The notes: a model not told the origin generated them from the sequence alone. Shown: positions 50,070 through 61,100, counted from the stretch's first letter. The stretch is 64,000 nt of DNA from Veronia nyctiphanis (GCF_004116385.1 NZ_PEIB01000022.1:1-64000); one strand, 5' to 3'. A program made the numbers and translations.

Positions 50070-50825
50070 ATGAAGATACGAACAATATGCTTAATGACAG
50101 CCTCAGTAATAATGCTTGGCGGCTGTTTCAGTACTACAGATTCTGACAACATTGCCAGCAAAGGTGTTTGGTCAAGAATGACCGCGCAATCTGACGGAAA
50201 AAACACAGAGATCACCGTTGAATTAAACGTGGAAAATGATGTTGGAACGAATATCCAGCTCGCCAACAACGAATCTCTGATAGCTCAACTGGGGCAACAG
50301 CAAAAAGAGTTAAATGAGAGCAATGTACTGGCTAATGTCAGCTATTCAACCAACTTTGCCACTAGCCAAGATGGCTCTGTCGCTACCGTCACCTTTAATC
50401 GAGATGATGGTTCTGTACTGACCTCAACGGCAACGATTCCAGACAGTTTTACCATCAACCAACCGCTTGAAAACCAGAGTGCAGGGAAAAATGACAGAGT
50501 AAACGTTGATTGGACAACAACAAGTGGAGAAACCAATATCGATATTCGATTAACGGCCACTTGTACGTTCAAAAGCTCGGGCCTTCCCCGCACAATAACG
50601 CAAGATTTTAATAGCGTAGGAGATACCGGGGCTTACAGTATTAATCTTAGTAATATTTCGGGCCTTCAAAGCGCGGATCTTGATCAAACAAAAGACTGTT
50701 CATCCACGGTTACGCTATGGCGAAAAATGAAAGGTAAAGCGGACAGTAAGCTCGCTGCTGGCAGTCTGGCGACAGGCATACAGAAGCGCCAATCAAAGAC
50801 ATTTCTAATCAAGCTAGACCGCTAA
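50070..50825 (+). CDS. Predicted lipoprotein, unknown
   Basis: A 251-residue protein with signal MKIRTICLMTASVIMLGGCFS (lipobox LGGC), then a long polar, Thr/Ser/Asn-rich, probably beta-strand region with two further cysteines (ATCTF, KDCSS) that could pair. The C-terminus is basic (QKRQSKTFLIKLDR). No family recognised. Free-standing, with the palindrome at 49952 upstream. Confidence 0.7.
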   Translation: MKIRTICLMTASVIMLGGCFSTTDSDNIASKGVWSRMTAQSDGKNTEITVELNVENDVGTNIQLANNESLIAQLGQQQKELNESNVLANVSYSTNFATSQDGSVATVTFNRDDGSVLTSTATIPDSFTINQPLENQSAGKNDRVNVDWTTTSGETNIDIRLTATCTFKSSGLPRTITQDFNSVGDTGAYSINLSNISGLQSADLDQTKDCSSTVTLWRKMKGKADSKLAAGSLATGIQKRQSKTFLIKLDR

Positions 50826-51140
50826 ATACTCAATTGGCAGTATATGTCGCTGTTCATGATATAGCGGCATATACTTTCTAAGACAGGCGTACAAGAAATA
50901 AAAAATAACATCTTGTTCAACATCTTATATTTTGCGTTTGCTACGTATTTTTTGCCAAAATTTGACTTTGTTTTCCCAACGTCATAGTGAGTCACCGCTA
51001 ACATATTTAACGGGCAAAACGAGATTAAATTGGGCAATTTCAATCACTTCTGACCATAATATACAAGTAGAAGACTAGGGGTGCTGATCTGCTTCGTCTT
51101 TTCGGTCTTGTTGTGACCTGACATAAACAAAGGATGAATC
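50826..51140. other. AT-rich intergenic stretch
   Basis: No gene, RNA or clear repeat seen. The ORFs that span it look accidental: they lack binding sites and recognisable protein sequence. Confidence 0.5.
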
Positions 51141-51168
51141 TGTACAGCTGGAATTGGATGCCAATTCC
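51141..51168 (+). repeat. TGTACAGC motif joined to a hairpin, upstream of rsd
   Basis: TGTACAGC (51141-51148) is followed at once by GGAATTGG-ATG-CCAATTCC, a perfect 8-bp stem. The right ends of the repeats at 47717 and 47995 have the same layout, TGTACAGC then a short GGAA/TTCC palindrome. It lies 153 bp before rsd. Another member of the same repeat family seems likely. Confidence 0.5.
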
Positions 51169-51320
51169 CATACCTTGATAAACAGGTGTTTTACTGGCAA
51201 TCTGTTTTTCGGTATCAATACCGGTGAATTTGCAAACCTGAATAAAACAAAGGTATTACCTTGCATAAAAACCCGCAGAGGAATTACTCGGGTTAGCTTA
51301 TTCAATGATGGGGACATGTC

Positions 51321-51806
51321 ATGCTTAACAAGGTCGAACAGTTACAGCAACAGTGGGGCGGCTACAGCGATATTATCGATTACTGGCTCAACCTCAGGCA
51401 GGAACTGCTGCTAGAATATTGTAAAATTGCTGGTCTCTCTGCTAAAAACAATGCGACATTACCGACACAAGAAGAACTGAATCGTTTCTGTGAAAACTTG
51501 GTCGATTACATCTCTGCTGGTCATTTCAAAATCTATGACATGGTCATGGATCGCTGGAAACAAAATAAGTTCTCCACCAATGAAGAGATTGACCAACTGT
51601 ATCAGCGCATTGTCGATACCACCGAACCCCTTCTCGACTTCAACGACAAATACAGCAAGATAAAAATGGAAGACGTTGAGGATGACGTTGAAAAGTTCGA
51701 TGGCCATATATCAAGGGTGGGTGAGTTAATGGAACTCAGGTTCGAGTTCGAAGATTCACTCATTTCTATGATAGCTGACAGCCTAGCCGCGAAAGAACAG
51801 GCATAA
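51321..51806 (+). CDS. rsd: Regulator of sigma D (Rsd/AlgQ family)
   Basis: Anti-sigma factor that binds the housekeeping sigma-70 in stationary phase. The 161 residues show the all-helical Rsd pattern: MLNKVEQLQQQWGGYSDIID, LNLRQELLLEYCKIAGL, ELNRFCENLVDYISAGHF, and EFEDSLISMIADSL at the end. rsd lies close to hemE in E. coli too. Its 3' end overlaps the convergent LysR gene by 24 bp. Confidence 0.95.
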   Translation: MLNKVEQLQQQWGGYSDIIDYWLNLRQELLLEYCKIAGLSAKNNATLPTQEELNRFCENLVDYISAGHFKIYDMVMDRWKQNKFSTNEEIDQLYQRIVDTTEPLLDFNDKYSKIKMEDVEDDVEKFDGHISRVGELMELRFEFEDSLISMIADSLAAKEQA

Positions 51807-52703
51807 GCTACCATTGCTACAGACAGCCAACACTAGTTGCTGTTTGAGACTCGCCAGTAAACGACCCACCAAACCTGTCCCAGCGCGCTGCTTCACAGCC
51901 ACTGCACACAAGGTGTGATTTTCTGAAAACTCTTCGATTGCAATGCACACCAAGCCTTTCTGAGGAGAAATTGACTGCCTCAAGGCAATAGAAACACCCA
52001 ACCCCTGCCTGACTGCATATTGCATCATTTCATAGTTCGCCAGAATATTGTGTGTCGGGAAATCTACCTTATACTCCAGACATTTTTTGTCTACCCACTG
52101 CCGGGTATAGCTTTCCTCGTGAAAACGAATAAAAGTCTCACCTTCTAACTCTTTCAGGCGTATCTGCTTTCGTAAAGAAAGTGGGTTGGTCTCAGGCAAT
52201 ACAGACACAAATTGATGCTGTTCAATTGGAATACAGGCCAATCCTGAGCAGTTTTCAGGCGCCATAAATATTCCCACATCCACTTCCCTATTCCTCAGTA
52301 ACGAGACGCCGATTTTCCAAGGTGCCATTCGAATATTGATGCAGGTGTCGGGTACTTCTGCCTGAAAAGGGGCCAGCATTCTCATTGCCGGATAAGACGT
52401 ACTGATAAAGACGTTCAGCATCCCGCCTTTGCCTGACATGTACGCTGTGGCTCTTTCGTTGAATCTGTTTTCCAGACTCTGTAATTGGTCTGCCACTTCG
52501 AATAAGTCACGTCCAGCGGCCGTCAGTTCAGTACCTCGGGAACTTCTGACAAAAACATCGATGCCGAGAGCCTCCTCCATTGCCTGTATATGCTGTGTGA
52601 CAGTGCTTTGGCTAACACCCAGCGCACGCGCGGCTTTAGAAAAACTTCTCTCTCTGCCAACCGCGGCAAAAGCAATGATCTGGTAACGGCTTATTTTCAT
52701 CAT
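51783..52703 (-). CDS. LysR family regulator
   Basis: LysR-type regulator with start at 52703 (MMKISRYQIIAFAAVGRERS); four more codons are open upstream. About 306 residues. The N-terminal helix-turn-helix is SFSKAARALGVSQSTVTQHI; the rest is a type 2 periplasmic-binding fold for the inducer. It is divergent from the ABC transporter operon and presumably controls it. Since that operon is broken, the regulator may now have little to do. The last 15 residues (VCSNGSLCLFFRG) read over the rsd end and look unusual for the family. Confidence 0.9.
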   Translation of the reverse strand: MMKISRYQIIAFAAVGRERSFSKAARALGVSQSTVTQHIQAMEEALGIDVFVRSSRGTELTAAGRDLFEVADQLQSLENRFNERATAYMSGKGGMLNVFISTSYPAMRMLAPFQAEVPDTCINIRMAPWKIGVSLLRNREVDVGIFMAPENCSGLACIPIEQHQFVSVLPETNPLSLRKQIRLKELEGETFIRFHEESYTRQWVDKKCLEYKVDFPTHNILANYEMMQYAVRQGLGVSIALRQSISPQKGLVCIAIEEFSENHTLCAVAVKQRAGTGLVGRLLASLKQQLVLAVCSNGSLCLFFRG

Positions 52704-52864
52704 CGAAAGTCCCACATCGCAAAAAATCAGCTGAAATCGGTCTAACTAATCACTCTATTATCCAGAGTAATATGACGCCTTAATTGATTCATCAATTCTT
52801 CCCCCTCTTGTTTGTGGTCTTAATTACTATTTTGACGATCTTATCAGTCATCAGGAACCGACAA

Positions 52865-54031
52865 ATGACAGGTATCACGTTAGATGGAATTTCAAAACAC
52901 CATGGGGAAACTCAGGTTCTAAAGGACTTGTCGCTGACAGTAAAAGACGGTGAATTTCTCACTCTGGTCGGTCCTTCTGGTTGCGGAAAGTCCACACTGT
53001 TAAAGCTAATAGCAGGACTCGATACGCCGACCGGTGGCCAAATCAAAATCGGCGATGTTCGTGTAGAGCAATCACCGCCAAGTGCACGCAATATTGCAAT
53101 GGTTTTTCAGTCTTATGCGCTTTACCCACACCTCAGCGTGGAAGGAAACATTAGCGTCCCATTGGAAATGCGCTGGTTGACTGCTTGGCAACGATTTCCG
53201 TTTATTGGGTGATTTCTTCCGGGTGCAGCGTCATGCCGACAAAACATCAAAGATAAAGCACATGAGGTCGCTACAAGCCTTGGACTTGAATCTCTGCTGG
53301 ACAGAAAACCGGGACAGCTCTCCGGTGGTCAACGACAACGGGTCGCGTTAGCGCGTGCAATGGTCAGAGAACCCGCGGCATTCCTTTTTGATGAGCCTCT
53401 GTCCAACCTTGATGCCAAACTCAGGGTGGAGATGCGTGCTGAGATCAGTCAGCTCCACCAGCAACTGGGAACCACATTTATTTACGTCACACACGATCAA
53501 GCCGAAGCCATGACAATGTCTGATCGTATTGCCGTGATGATGGAGGGGGAAATCGTCCAGATTGGTTCACCCGATGACCTCTATCATCAACCAAAGGATA
53601 TCCGTGTCGCACGCTTCATTGGCTCTCCACCAATGAACCTTCTCAATGCTGAAATAGTTTCGAATACCCTTATGCTGCTCAGTCAGCAACGCCGGATAGA
53701 AAGTGAGTTGAGTGACGGGCATGTACAGGTTGGTATCCGCTCAGAAGATATCTTTCTCGTTGAAACTGTCGAACACCCAAAACCAGATTTTATCACCCAC
53801 GGCATAATCACTCATATCGAAAATCTGGGTGCAGAGTATTACCTCACGCTTAATAATGAAAACAGTCACCATTCCTCCATCACATTAAGGCTGCCTTACC
53901 AGCAGGCAAAAGGTAAGCAACGAGGACAGAGAGTCCACGTCGGTTTTATGCTTTCCCACTGCCATGTTTTTAACGAACAAGGCAAGCGCACGGATGTACA
54001 TCAGACACCTCTAGAGGTGGTACATGGCTAA
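52865..54031 (+). pseudogene. MalK/UgpC-type ABC transporter ATPase, internal stop
   Basis: ATPase of a carbohydrate or glycerol-phosphate uptake system. It starts at 52865 (MTGITLDGISKHHGETQVL) and has Walker A GPSGCGKSTLLKL, Q-loop VFQSYALYPHLS, signature [15 protein letters not shown], Walker [12 protein letters not shown] and VTHDQAEAM, plus the regulatory domain. In-frame TGA at 53210-53212 (IG-stop-FLPGAA) cuts it after 115 residues; Arg CGA would fit there (C to T). Everything else is in one frame over 389 codons. The nonsense change, with lesions in the other operon genes, suggests a real pseudogene. Confidence 0.85.
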
Positions 54032-54994
54032 CAACGTGCACTATCGACACCAAAGAGCGGGATGGCTGCTGAGTCTGCCTGCCTCATAATGATGGCTCTT
54101 CTTTTGCTGGCCCCTGTCGTTATTGCCGTCATTTTATCTTTCACCCAGTACAGTCTTGGCAGTGATCATTTCTCTTGGGTGGGCTTTGATAACTATCTAA
54201 AAGTCTTTAACCATAGTCGTTATCAGAAGATGTTCGGTGCAACCCTCGGTTACGTAGCCATTGTTGTCCCTATTTCGATGATATTGGGGCTGGGTACGGC
54301 GATGCTGATTAACTCACTAAGAGTTGGAAAGGACATCTACAAAACCATCTATTTTCTCCCTGTCATGGCATCTCTTTTAGCGATAGCCATTGTCTGGGAG
54401 TTTACCCTTCACCCCACCGTCGGCATCATCAACGATACCTTGGCATCAGGTTGTAATAGTGGCTTCTGGTATCCCTTCCTGACAGGCAGCTGGTATGGCA
54501 ACCCGGTTAACGAAAGCTGGTACGGGAACGCCTGTGCGGACAGTTTCCCGCTATGGCTAGGCGACCGAGACTTCGCGTTACCGACATTGGCATTTATTGG
54601 TATTTGGCAAACCTTCGGTTTCAACATGGTGTTATACCTCGCAGGCTTAATGTCTGTACCTCAACACCTCTATCAAGCCGCAGCAATCGATGGCGTAAAC
54701 TCAGTCTAGTCACGATTTAGCCTAGTAACATGGCCAATGCTTGGTCCTACCACCGTCTTTGTTGTCACCATCACTATCATCCGCTCCTTTCAGGTCTTCG
54801 ACAGTGTTGAAGCCCTCACACAGGGTGGCCCAGTGAAAAGTACCTACGTGATGATGTATGCGGTATACGAAAAAGCCATACAGCAAAACCTAGTGGGTAT
54901 GGGAGCCGCCGTCACCGTGTTGTTCCTGCTCTTTGTCATGTTGCTGACCACTGTGCAGCGCTGGTATACCGAACGTAAGGTGCACTACTCATGA
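54024..54994 (+). pseudogene. ABC transporter permease, UgpA/MalF type, broken
   Basis: First inner-membrane permease of the same system. The ATG at 54024 overlaps the ATPase end by 8 bp. After 20 codons (HYRHQRAGWLLSLPA) one C is missing near 54090, then the frame continues IMMALLLLAPVVIAVILSF. A TAG at 54707-54709 replaces the Trp expected after AAIDGVNSV, within the EAA-type loop that contacts the ATPase; the rest (SRFSLVTWPMLGPTTVFVV) continues in frame to 54994. The nonsense codon makes this a likely real pseudogene. Confidence 0.85.
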
Positions 54995-55830
54995 TCTCAT
55001 CCAGCCCAACACGCGAAGCTATCAAGCATCTGACACTTTTCCTCGGTGCACTTATTGTTCTGTTGCCGTTTTACGTGATGCTCAGTTATTCCTTTAAATC
55101 GCCTAAAGAGATTGAAACCAATACTGGTGGCTTTTTCGGTGCGCAGGCAATGATGGTTGACGAGCACTGTGTCGCCCTTGGTAATCCGAGAAAAGACTGC
55201 GAGCAACGCCCTGTGGTATTCAATTATACGCAGGCATTTAAAGAATCGCCGCTTCTTCGTTACATGCTCAACGGGGTAATTGTCACAGCCTCTATCTTCT
55301 TCTTTCAGGTGTTGATCAGCGTGCCCGCTGCTTATGCTCTCTCCAAGCTGCAATGGTGGGGGCGAGATACGGTTTTCCAGCTTGTGTTGTTTTCCTTATT
55401 GATCCCTATCCACGCCATCGCTCTGGTGATCCCATGGACGATTTCTGTTTTCGGTATCTTCCTGATGCGGCAGTTCTTTAAAACCGTCCCTGACGAGCTG
55501 CTTGATGCGGCACGCTTGGATGGCATGAGTGAGTTCTCAATTATTTGGCGCGTCATGCTTCCAACCGCTATTCCCGCCTTGATGGCGTTTGGCATTTTCT
55601 CGGTTGTCGCACACTGGAATGACTACTTCTGGCCAAAAATCGTCATCACGGGAGACAGAGAACTGTTCACGCCACCGCTCGGGCTGCGCGAATTTAAGGG
55701 AGATGCCGACGGCTCTGCATGGGGGCCAATGATGGCAACGGCCACCGTGATTGTTATGCCGCTTATCGTTGCTTTTCTCCTTGCCCAGAAGAAGTTTATC
55801 GAAGGAATTACTTTGTCTGGATTCAAGTAA
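54991..55830 (+). CDS. ABC transporter permease, UgpE/MalG type, with internal deletion
   Basis: Second permease, 279 residues, starting MISSSPTREAIKHLTLFLGA and overlapping the previous gene by 4 bp. It keeps SVPAAYALSKLQWWG, the EAA loop DELLDAARLDGMSEFSIIWRV, and LSGFK at the end. Between LIPIHAIAL and VIPWTISVFGIFLMRQFF about 17 residues that permeases of this type normally carry are absent, an apparent in-frame deletion removing part of a helix. The open frame is therefore intact but the protein is probably not functional. Comparison is from memory of the family. Confidence 0.75.
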   Translation: MISSSPTREAIKHLTLFLGALIVLLPFYVMLSYSFKSPKEIETNTGGFFGAQAMMVDEHCVALGNPRKDCEQRPVVFNYTQAFKESPLLRYMLNGVIVTASIFFFQVLISVPAAYALSKLQWWGRDTVFQLVLFSLLIPIHAIALVIPWTISVFGIFLMRQFFKTVPDELLDAARLDGMSEFSIIWRVMLPTAIPALMAFGIFSVVAHWNDYFWPKIVITGDRELFTPPLGLREFKGDADGSAWGPMMATATVIVMPLIVAFLLAQKKFIEGITLSGFK

Positions 55831-55893
55831 GTCAGACAGTTAACACCCGGCAGAGGGTCTGCCGGATAACCCAAGATCGAGTGAAAGGAAACA

Positions 55894-57165
55894 ATGATGA
55901 AACGTGCAATGCTCTGTGTCTCTGTGTCTCTTTGTCATCAATGCTCGCTTTTTCCGCGCAAGCGGTAGAGATTGAAGTCGCTTACCCGTACTCACACCTG
56001 TTTGATGTGACATACGAAAAGATCATGAAAAGATCATGAAAGGATTCGAAGCGGATCATCCTGAGATTAAGGTGAAGTTCCGCGCTGTTTATGACAGCTA
56101 TGAAGATGGTACCAACACCGTTCTTCGAGAGTCACTGTCTGGCAACCTGCCTGACGTCACCATGCAAGGCCTGAATCGTCAGGCAAATCTGGTCGAAAAA
56201 GGTATCGCTCAGTCCCTGGAACCGTTTATCGCTAAAGAAGCACAGTTTGAAAAAGACGGTTACCACGAGGCCATGCTGTCTCTGGGCACTTTCGATAATC
56301 AGGTATACGGCCTGCCGTTCTCCGTGTCACTCCCCGTTGGTTACTACAACATGGACCTGATGAAAAAAGCCAACATCAACAAGATGCCAGAGACATGGGA
56401 AGAAGTCGTGGGTGCCTGCCGCTCACTACGCCAAGCCGGCGTAAAAAACCCGGTTTTCTGGGGCTGGAACATCACGGGTAACTGGTTCATACAATCAATG
56501 TTGTGGAGTCAGGATATGCCGATCATTCAGGATAAGAAACTGAATATCGACAATCCTCAGGGTCTTACCGCACTGAAAACCATTCGCTCTATTTTCCGTG
56601 ATTGTGAAATGAAAAACCTGTCATGGAAAGACGCGCTGGCGTCTTTCTCTGCCGGTGAAATTGCCATGATGTACTGGTCTACATCGGCACTGGGTGCGAT
56701 AGAGCGTGCAAAAGGTGACTTTGTATTGAAGACACACGAATTCCCGGGAATCAAGACGGCACCTCTGGGTCTGCCAGCCGGCGGTAACTCTGCGATGATG
56801 GTCTCTCAGTCGAAAGACCCTGAGCGCCGAGAGGCAGCATGGACCTTCATTAAATACATTACGTCAGGTCAGGTCAGGGCGCTGCGGCAGTGGCACAAAC
56901 CACGGGCTACATGCCACCCAACAAAGCTGCGAATGAAATCATTTTGAAAGATTTCTATCAGCAAAACCCCAACAAGGAAACCGCTGTTCGTCAATTGCCT
57001 CTGCTACGCGAGTGGATTGCATACCCCGGTGATAACGGCCTTGCTGTCACTCAAGTTATCTACGACGGTCTTGAAGCGCTGTTAGTGGGTGAGTCGGATG
57101 ACGTGGAAGACCTCCAGCAAGAACTGCTCGATGAGGTTAACGGCCTGCTCACGGTTAGAAACTAA
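55894..57165 (+). pseudogene. ABC transporter substrate-binding protein, decayed
   Basis: Periplasmic binding protein (family 1, UgpB/MalE-like), with signal peptide remnant MMKRAMLCVSVS...MLAFSAQAVEIEVAYPYSH. Lesions: one T missing near 55937; an 11-bp tandem duplication (AAAAGATCATG at 56017-56027 and 56028-56038) that shifts the frame after YEKIMK; and a 5-bp tandem duplication (AGGTC, 56866-56875) before GAAAVAQTTGYMPPNKAA. Between them the sequence is well conserved (TMQGLNRQANLVEKGIAQSL, PFSVSLPVGYYNMDLM). Short tandem duplications are replication-slippage marks, so this is a real pseudogene. Confidence 0.9.
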
Positions 57166-57183
57166 TCATTTGTAAAACATCCT

Positions 57184-57206
57184 AGCGGCCACAGGGCCGC
57201 TTTTTT
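57184..57206 (+). terminator. Terminator between binding-protein gene and phosphodiesterase gene
   Basis: AGCGGCC and GGCCGCT pair around ACAG, followed by TTTTTT. It overlaps the ribosome-binding region of the next gene (TTGGAG), so some read-through is needed for that gene unless it has its own promoter. Confidence 0.85.
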
Positions 57207-57219
57207 GGAGCATCATGTC

Positions 57220-58034
57220 ATGATGAAACTGATCCACCTGACCGACCCACATATTGTCCCAGAACACGAAACCTTGTTTGGCCTAAAACCTTACCAACGT
57301 TTACGTCTCGCCATAGACAGTATCAATCGCGAGCATGGCGATGCAGATTTGGTCGTCATTACTGGTGACCTTACCCACAAAGGCCAGCCCGAAGCGTATC
57401 AACTCCTCAAACAGGAGCTGAGCAATCTGTTACCACCGCTCGCGTTATTGCCCGGCAACCATGATGATAATGGTTACTTATGTGAATACTTTCCAGAATT
57501 ACAAACGGACTCTGAGGACTTTATACAGCGCCGTTTAACCTTACCGGCAGGCGAATTGATATTGCTTGATACCACAATTCCGGGGACCCATATCGGACAC
57601 TATGGCGAGCAAAAACGTAAGTGGTTGGAGGCTGAGTTAAAAGCGAGTCATGGCCGCGATGTTTACCTGTTTGCACATCACACTCCATTTGATATGGGCC
57701 TCAAGCCACTGGATAATCTCCGGATCCCTGATGTTGACGCAGCGCCTTTTATTTCATTGCTACGCCAGCATTCTAACATTAAGCACTACTTTTTTGGCCA
57801 CCTGCATAGGCCGCTGAGTGGGTCTTTCCACGGCATTCCATTTAGCACTCTTCGTGGCACAGCGCATCAGGTCTGGTTAGATTTTACCTCTCAGACAGAG
57901 ATCCCAGGCAGTCATGAACAAGCCGCTTTTGTGTTGTCTTTATCGACAAGAACAATGTCATTGTTCATACCCATGACTTTATGGACGACTCTGAGAAATT
58001 CAGCCTCAATGATGGCGTTTCAGCAGCCGAATAG
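57220..58034 (+). CDS. Metallophosphoesterase, GpdQ/CpdA type (frameshift at about 57940)
   Basis: Class III phosphodiesterase with a two-metal site; relatives split cyclic AMP (CpdA) or glycerophosphodiesters (GpdQ). The start at 57220 (MMKLIHLTDPHIVPEHETLF) is nine bases after GGAG. Motifs: LTDPH, VVITGDLTHKG, LLPGNHDD, LFAHHTPF and FFGHLHRPLSG, the complete metal-ligand set. After AAFVLSL one base is missing; the other frame gives IDKNNVIVHTHDFMDDSE and stops at 58032, 271 residues. Position beside the Ugp-like operon supports a glycerophosphodiester role. One-base gap is probably sequence error. Confidence 0.85.
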
Positions 58035-58080
58035 CGACGAAAGTCATCATTCAACAGCTCATAAAGCAGAAACTGAAAAT

Positions 58081-58108
58081 AAAAAAGGCACCCGCTTGGG
58101 TGCCTTTT
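58081..58108. terminator. Bidirectional terminator after rpoC and the phosphodiesterase gene
   Basis: AAAAAAGGCACCC and GGGTGCCTTTT pair around GCTT. It lies 21 bp after the rpoC stop (minus strand) and 46 bp after the phosphodiesterase stop (plus strand). Confidence 0.9.
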
Positions 58109-58128
58109 CGATTCAGTCTGGAGACGAA

Positions 58129-61100
58129 TTAGTTATCGTCGTTCAGGCCTGCATTAAGCAGCGCTGCCAGATCCTGTGATGCCTGCTCAGCATCGATTTG
58201 AGGAACCACTGGCTCTTCAACATCTACACGCTTAACTTGGCGATCTTTGTGGTACGCGAAGCCGGTACCCGCAGGGATCAGACGACCAACGATGACGTTC
58301 TCTTTCAAACCACGCAGTTCATCACGCTTACCAGAAACTGCAGCTTCGGTAAGTACGCGCGTCGTTTCCTGGAACGATGCGGCTGAGATGAACGACTCAG
58401 TAGCCAGCGATGCTTTGGTAATACCCAGCAGATCGCGCTCGTAGCCCGCTGCCACTTTGCCTTCAGCTTCAAGCTTACGGTTAGCGATGGTCACGCGAGA
58501 GTATTCTACCTGCTCACCTTCTAGGAAGTCAGAGTCTCCCGATGACATGATAGTTACCTTGCGAAGCATCTGACGAACGATAGTCTCGATGTGCTTGTCG
58601 TTAATCTTAACGCCTTGCAGACGGTAAACGTCTTGCACTTCGTTAGTGATGTACTCAGTAACCGCACGCACGCCACGGAGACGCAGGATATCGTGCGGTG
58701 CTTCTGGGCCATCAGCGATTACGTCACCTTTATCGACCTTCTCACCTTCAAATACGTTGAGCTGACGCCACTTAGGAATCATTTCTTCGTATGGGCTACC
58801 TTCGGTCGGGGTGATGATCAGACGACGCTTACCTTTGGTTTCTTTACCGAAGGATACTGCACCCGTGATCTCAGCAAGAATCGCAGGCTCTTTTGGCTTA
58901 CGTGCTTCGAACAGGTCAGCAACGCGTGGCAGACCACCCGTGATATCTTTCGTACCGCCAGATTCCTGAGGGATACGCGACAGCGTGTCACCGATACCAA
59001 CCAGCGCATTATCTTCCAACTGAACAATCGCTTTGCCCGGCAGGAAGTATTGTGCAGGCATATCAGTACCTGGGATCATGACATCGTTGCCCGCAGCATC
59101 AATCAGCTTGATGGTAGGACGCATGTCTTTACCAGCACTGGTGCGCTCTGCAGCGTCCAGAACAACCATTGAAGACAGGCCAGTCAGTTCATCAGTTTGA
59201 CGCTGAACGGTCACGCCATCAACGAGGTCAACGAAGGTAACACGACCTTCCACTTCGGTGATGATTGGCATTGTGTGCGGGTCCCAGTTTGCGACGGTCT
59301 CGCCCGTTGCAACCTGATCGCCATCCTCTTTCGCTAGGATAGTACCGTAAGGCAGCTTATAGCTCTCTTTCGTACGACCGAACTCATCAACGATGGTCAG
59401 TTCAGAAGCACGTGAGGTGATTACCAGCTTGCCGTCGTTGTTCTTAACGAACTTCGCGTTGTGCAGGTGTAAAGAACCGTTGTTCTTGACCTGAATGCTG
59501 TTCTCAGCAGCCGCACGCGATGCCGCACCACCGATGTGGAACGTACGCATGGTAAGCTGTGTACCCGGTTCACCGATTGACTGCGCCGCGATAACACCGA
59601 CCGCCTCACCATGGTTAACCATGTGGCCACGAGCCAGATCACGACCGTAACAGTATGCACAACAACCGAAGTCAGTCTCACAGGTTACGACAGAACGTAC
59701 TTTCACTTGGTCAACAGAGTATTGCTCCAGAATGTCACACCACTTCTCATCAAGTAGGGTGTTACGTGGGGCAAGGACTTCTTCTGTACCCGGCTTAAGC
59801 ACATCTTCCGCGACAACACGACCCAGAACACGCTCACGCAGTGCTTCTTTAACGTCACCACCTTCGATAACTGCCATCATGTTGATACCTTCTTCGGTAC
59901 CACAGTCAGTTTCGGTAACAACCACGTCCTGAGCAACGTCAACCAGACGACGAGTCAGGTAACCCGAGTTCGCAGTCTTCAGTGCGGTATCCGCAAGACC
60001 TTTACGCGCACCGTGCGTCGAGATGAAGTACTGAAGTACGTTCAGACCTTCACGGAAGTTCGCCGTGATTGGCGTTTCGATGATAGAGCCATCCGGCTTC
60101 GCCATCAGACCACGCATACCCGCCAACTGACGAATCTGTGCAGCCGAACCACGAGCACCTGAATCGGCCATCATGTATACGCTGTTGAACGATTTCTGCT
60201 CTTCTGGCTCACCGTCACGGTTGATAACTGTCTCGTTAGACAGGTTATCCATCATCGCTTTGGCAACCTGCTCATTCGCAGCAGCCAGATATCGATAACT
60301 TTGTTGTAACGCTCACCAGCAGTAACCAGACCAGACTGGAACTGCTCCTGAATCTCAGCAACTTCAGCTTCTGCTGCTTCGATCAGGTCATATTTAGCCT
60401 GTGGAACAACCATGTCGTCGATACCAACAGATACACCAGACAGTGCCGCGTATGCGAAACCGGTGTACATGATTTGGTCAGCGAAGATAACAGTATCTTT
60501 CAGACCCATGGTACGGTAACAAGTGTTCAGCAGGTTAGAGATCTGCTTTTTACCCAGTGCTTGGTTAACAATGCTGTAAGGCATACCTTCAGGTACAATT
60601 GCCCAAAGCATGGCACGGCCAACAGTAGTATCTACCAGCTCAACTTTCTCAGTACGATTGCCCATGTCGTCAATCTGTACTTCTCTCACACGCACTTTAA
60701 CGCGTGCGTGAAGTTCAGCGCTGCCAGTACGGTATGCTTTCTCAGCTTCCGCTGGGCCAGCCAAGTAAAGGCCTTCACCTTTGGCATTTACTTTTTCACG
60801 GGTCATGTAGTAAAGACCCAGTACAACGTCCTGAGAAGGTACGATGATTGGATCACCGGACGCAGGAGACAGGATGTTGTTGGTAGACATCATCAGCGCA
60901 CGTGCTTCAAGCTGTGCTTCCAGTGTCAACGGTACGTGTACCGCCATCTGGTCACCATCGAAGTCGGCGTTATATGCCGCACAAACGAGTGGGTGAAGCT
61001 GAATAGCTTTACCTTCGATCAACACAGGTTCAAACGCCTGAATACCCAGACGGTGAAGTGTTGGTGCACGGTTCAGCAGTACTGGATGTTCACGGATAAC

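Noticed and set aside
51154-51414. Possible gene overlapping the start of rsd
   Set aside because: No ribosome binding site, low-quality sequence and overlap with the well-supported rsd frame.
52865-54994. Stop codons TGA and TAG inside ABC transporter genes as recoded sense codons (for example selenocysteine or pyrrolysine)
   Set aside because: No recoding hairpin is seen, the positions match ordinary Arg and Trp in the family, the same operon has slippage duplications, and both codons are used as normal stops elsewhere in the window.
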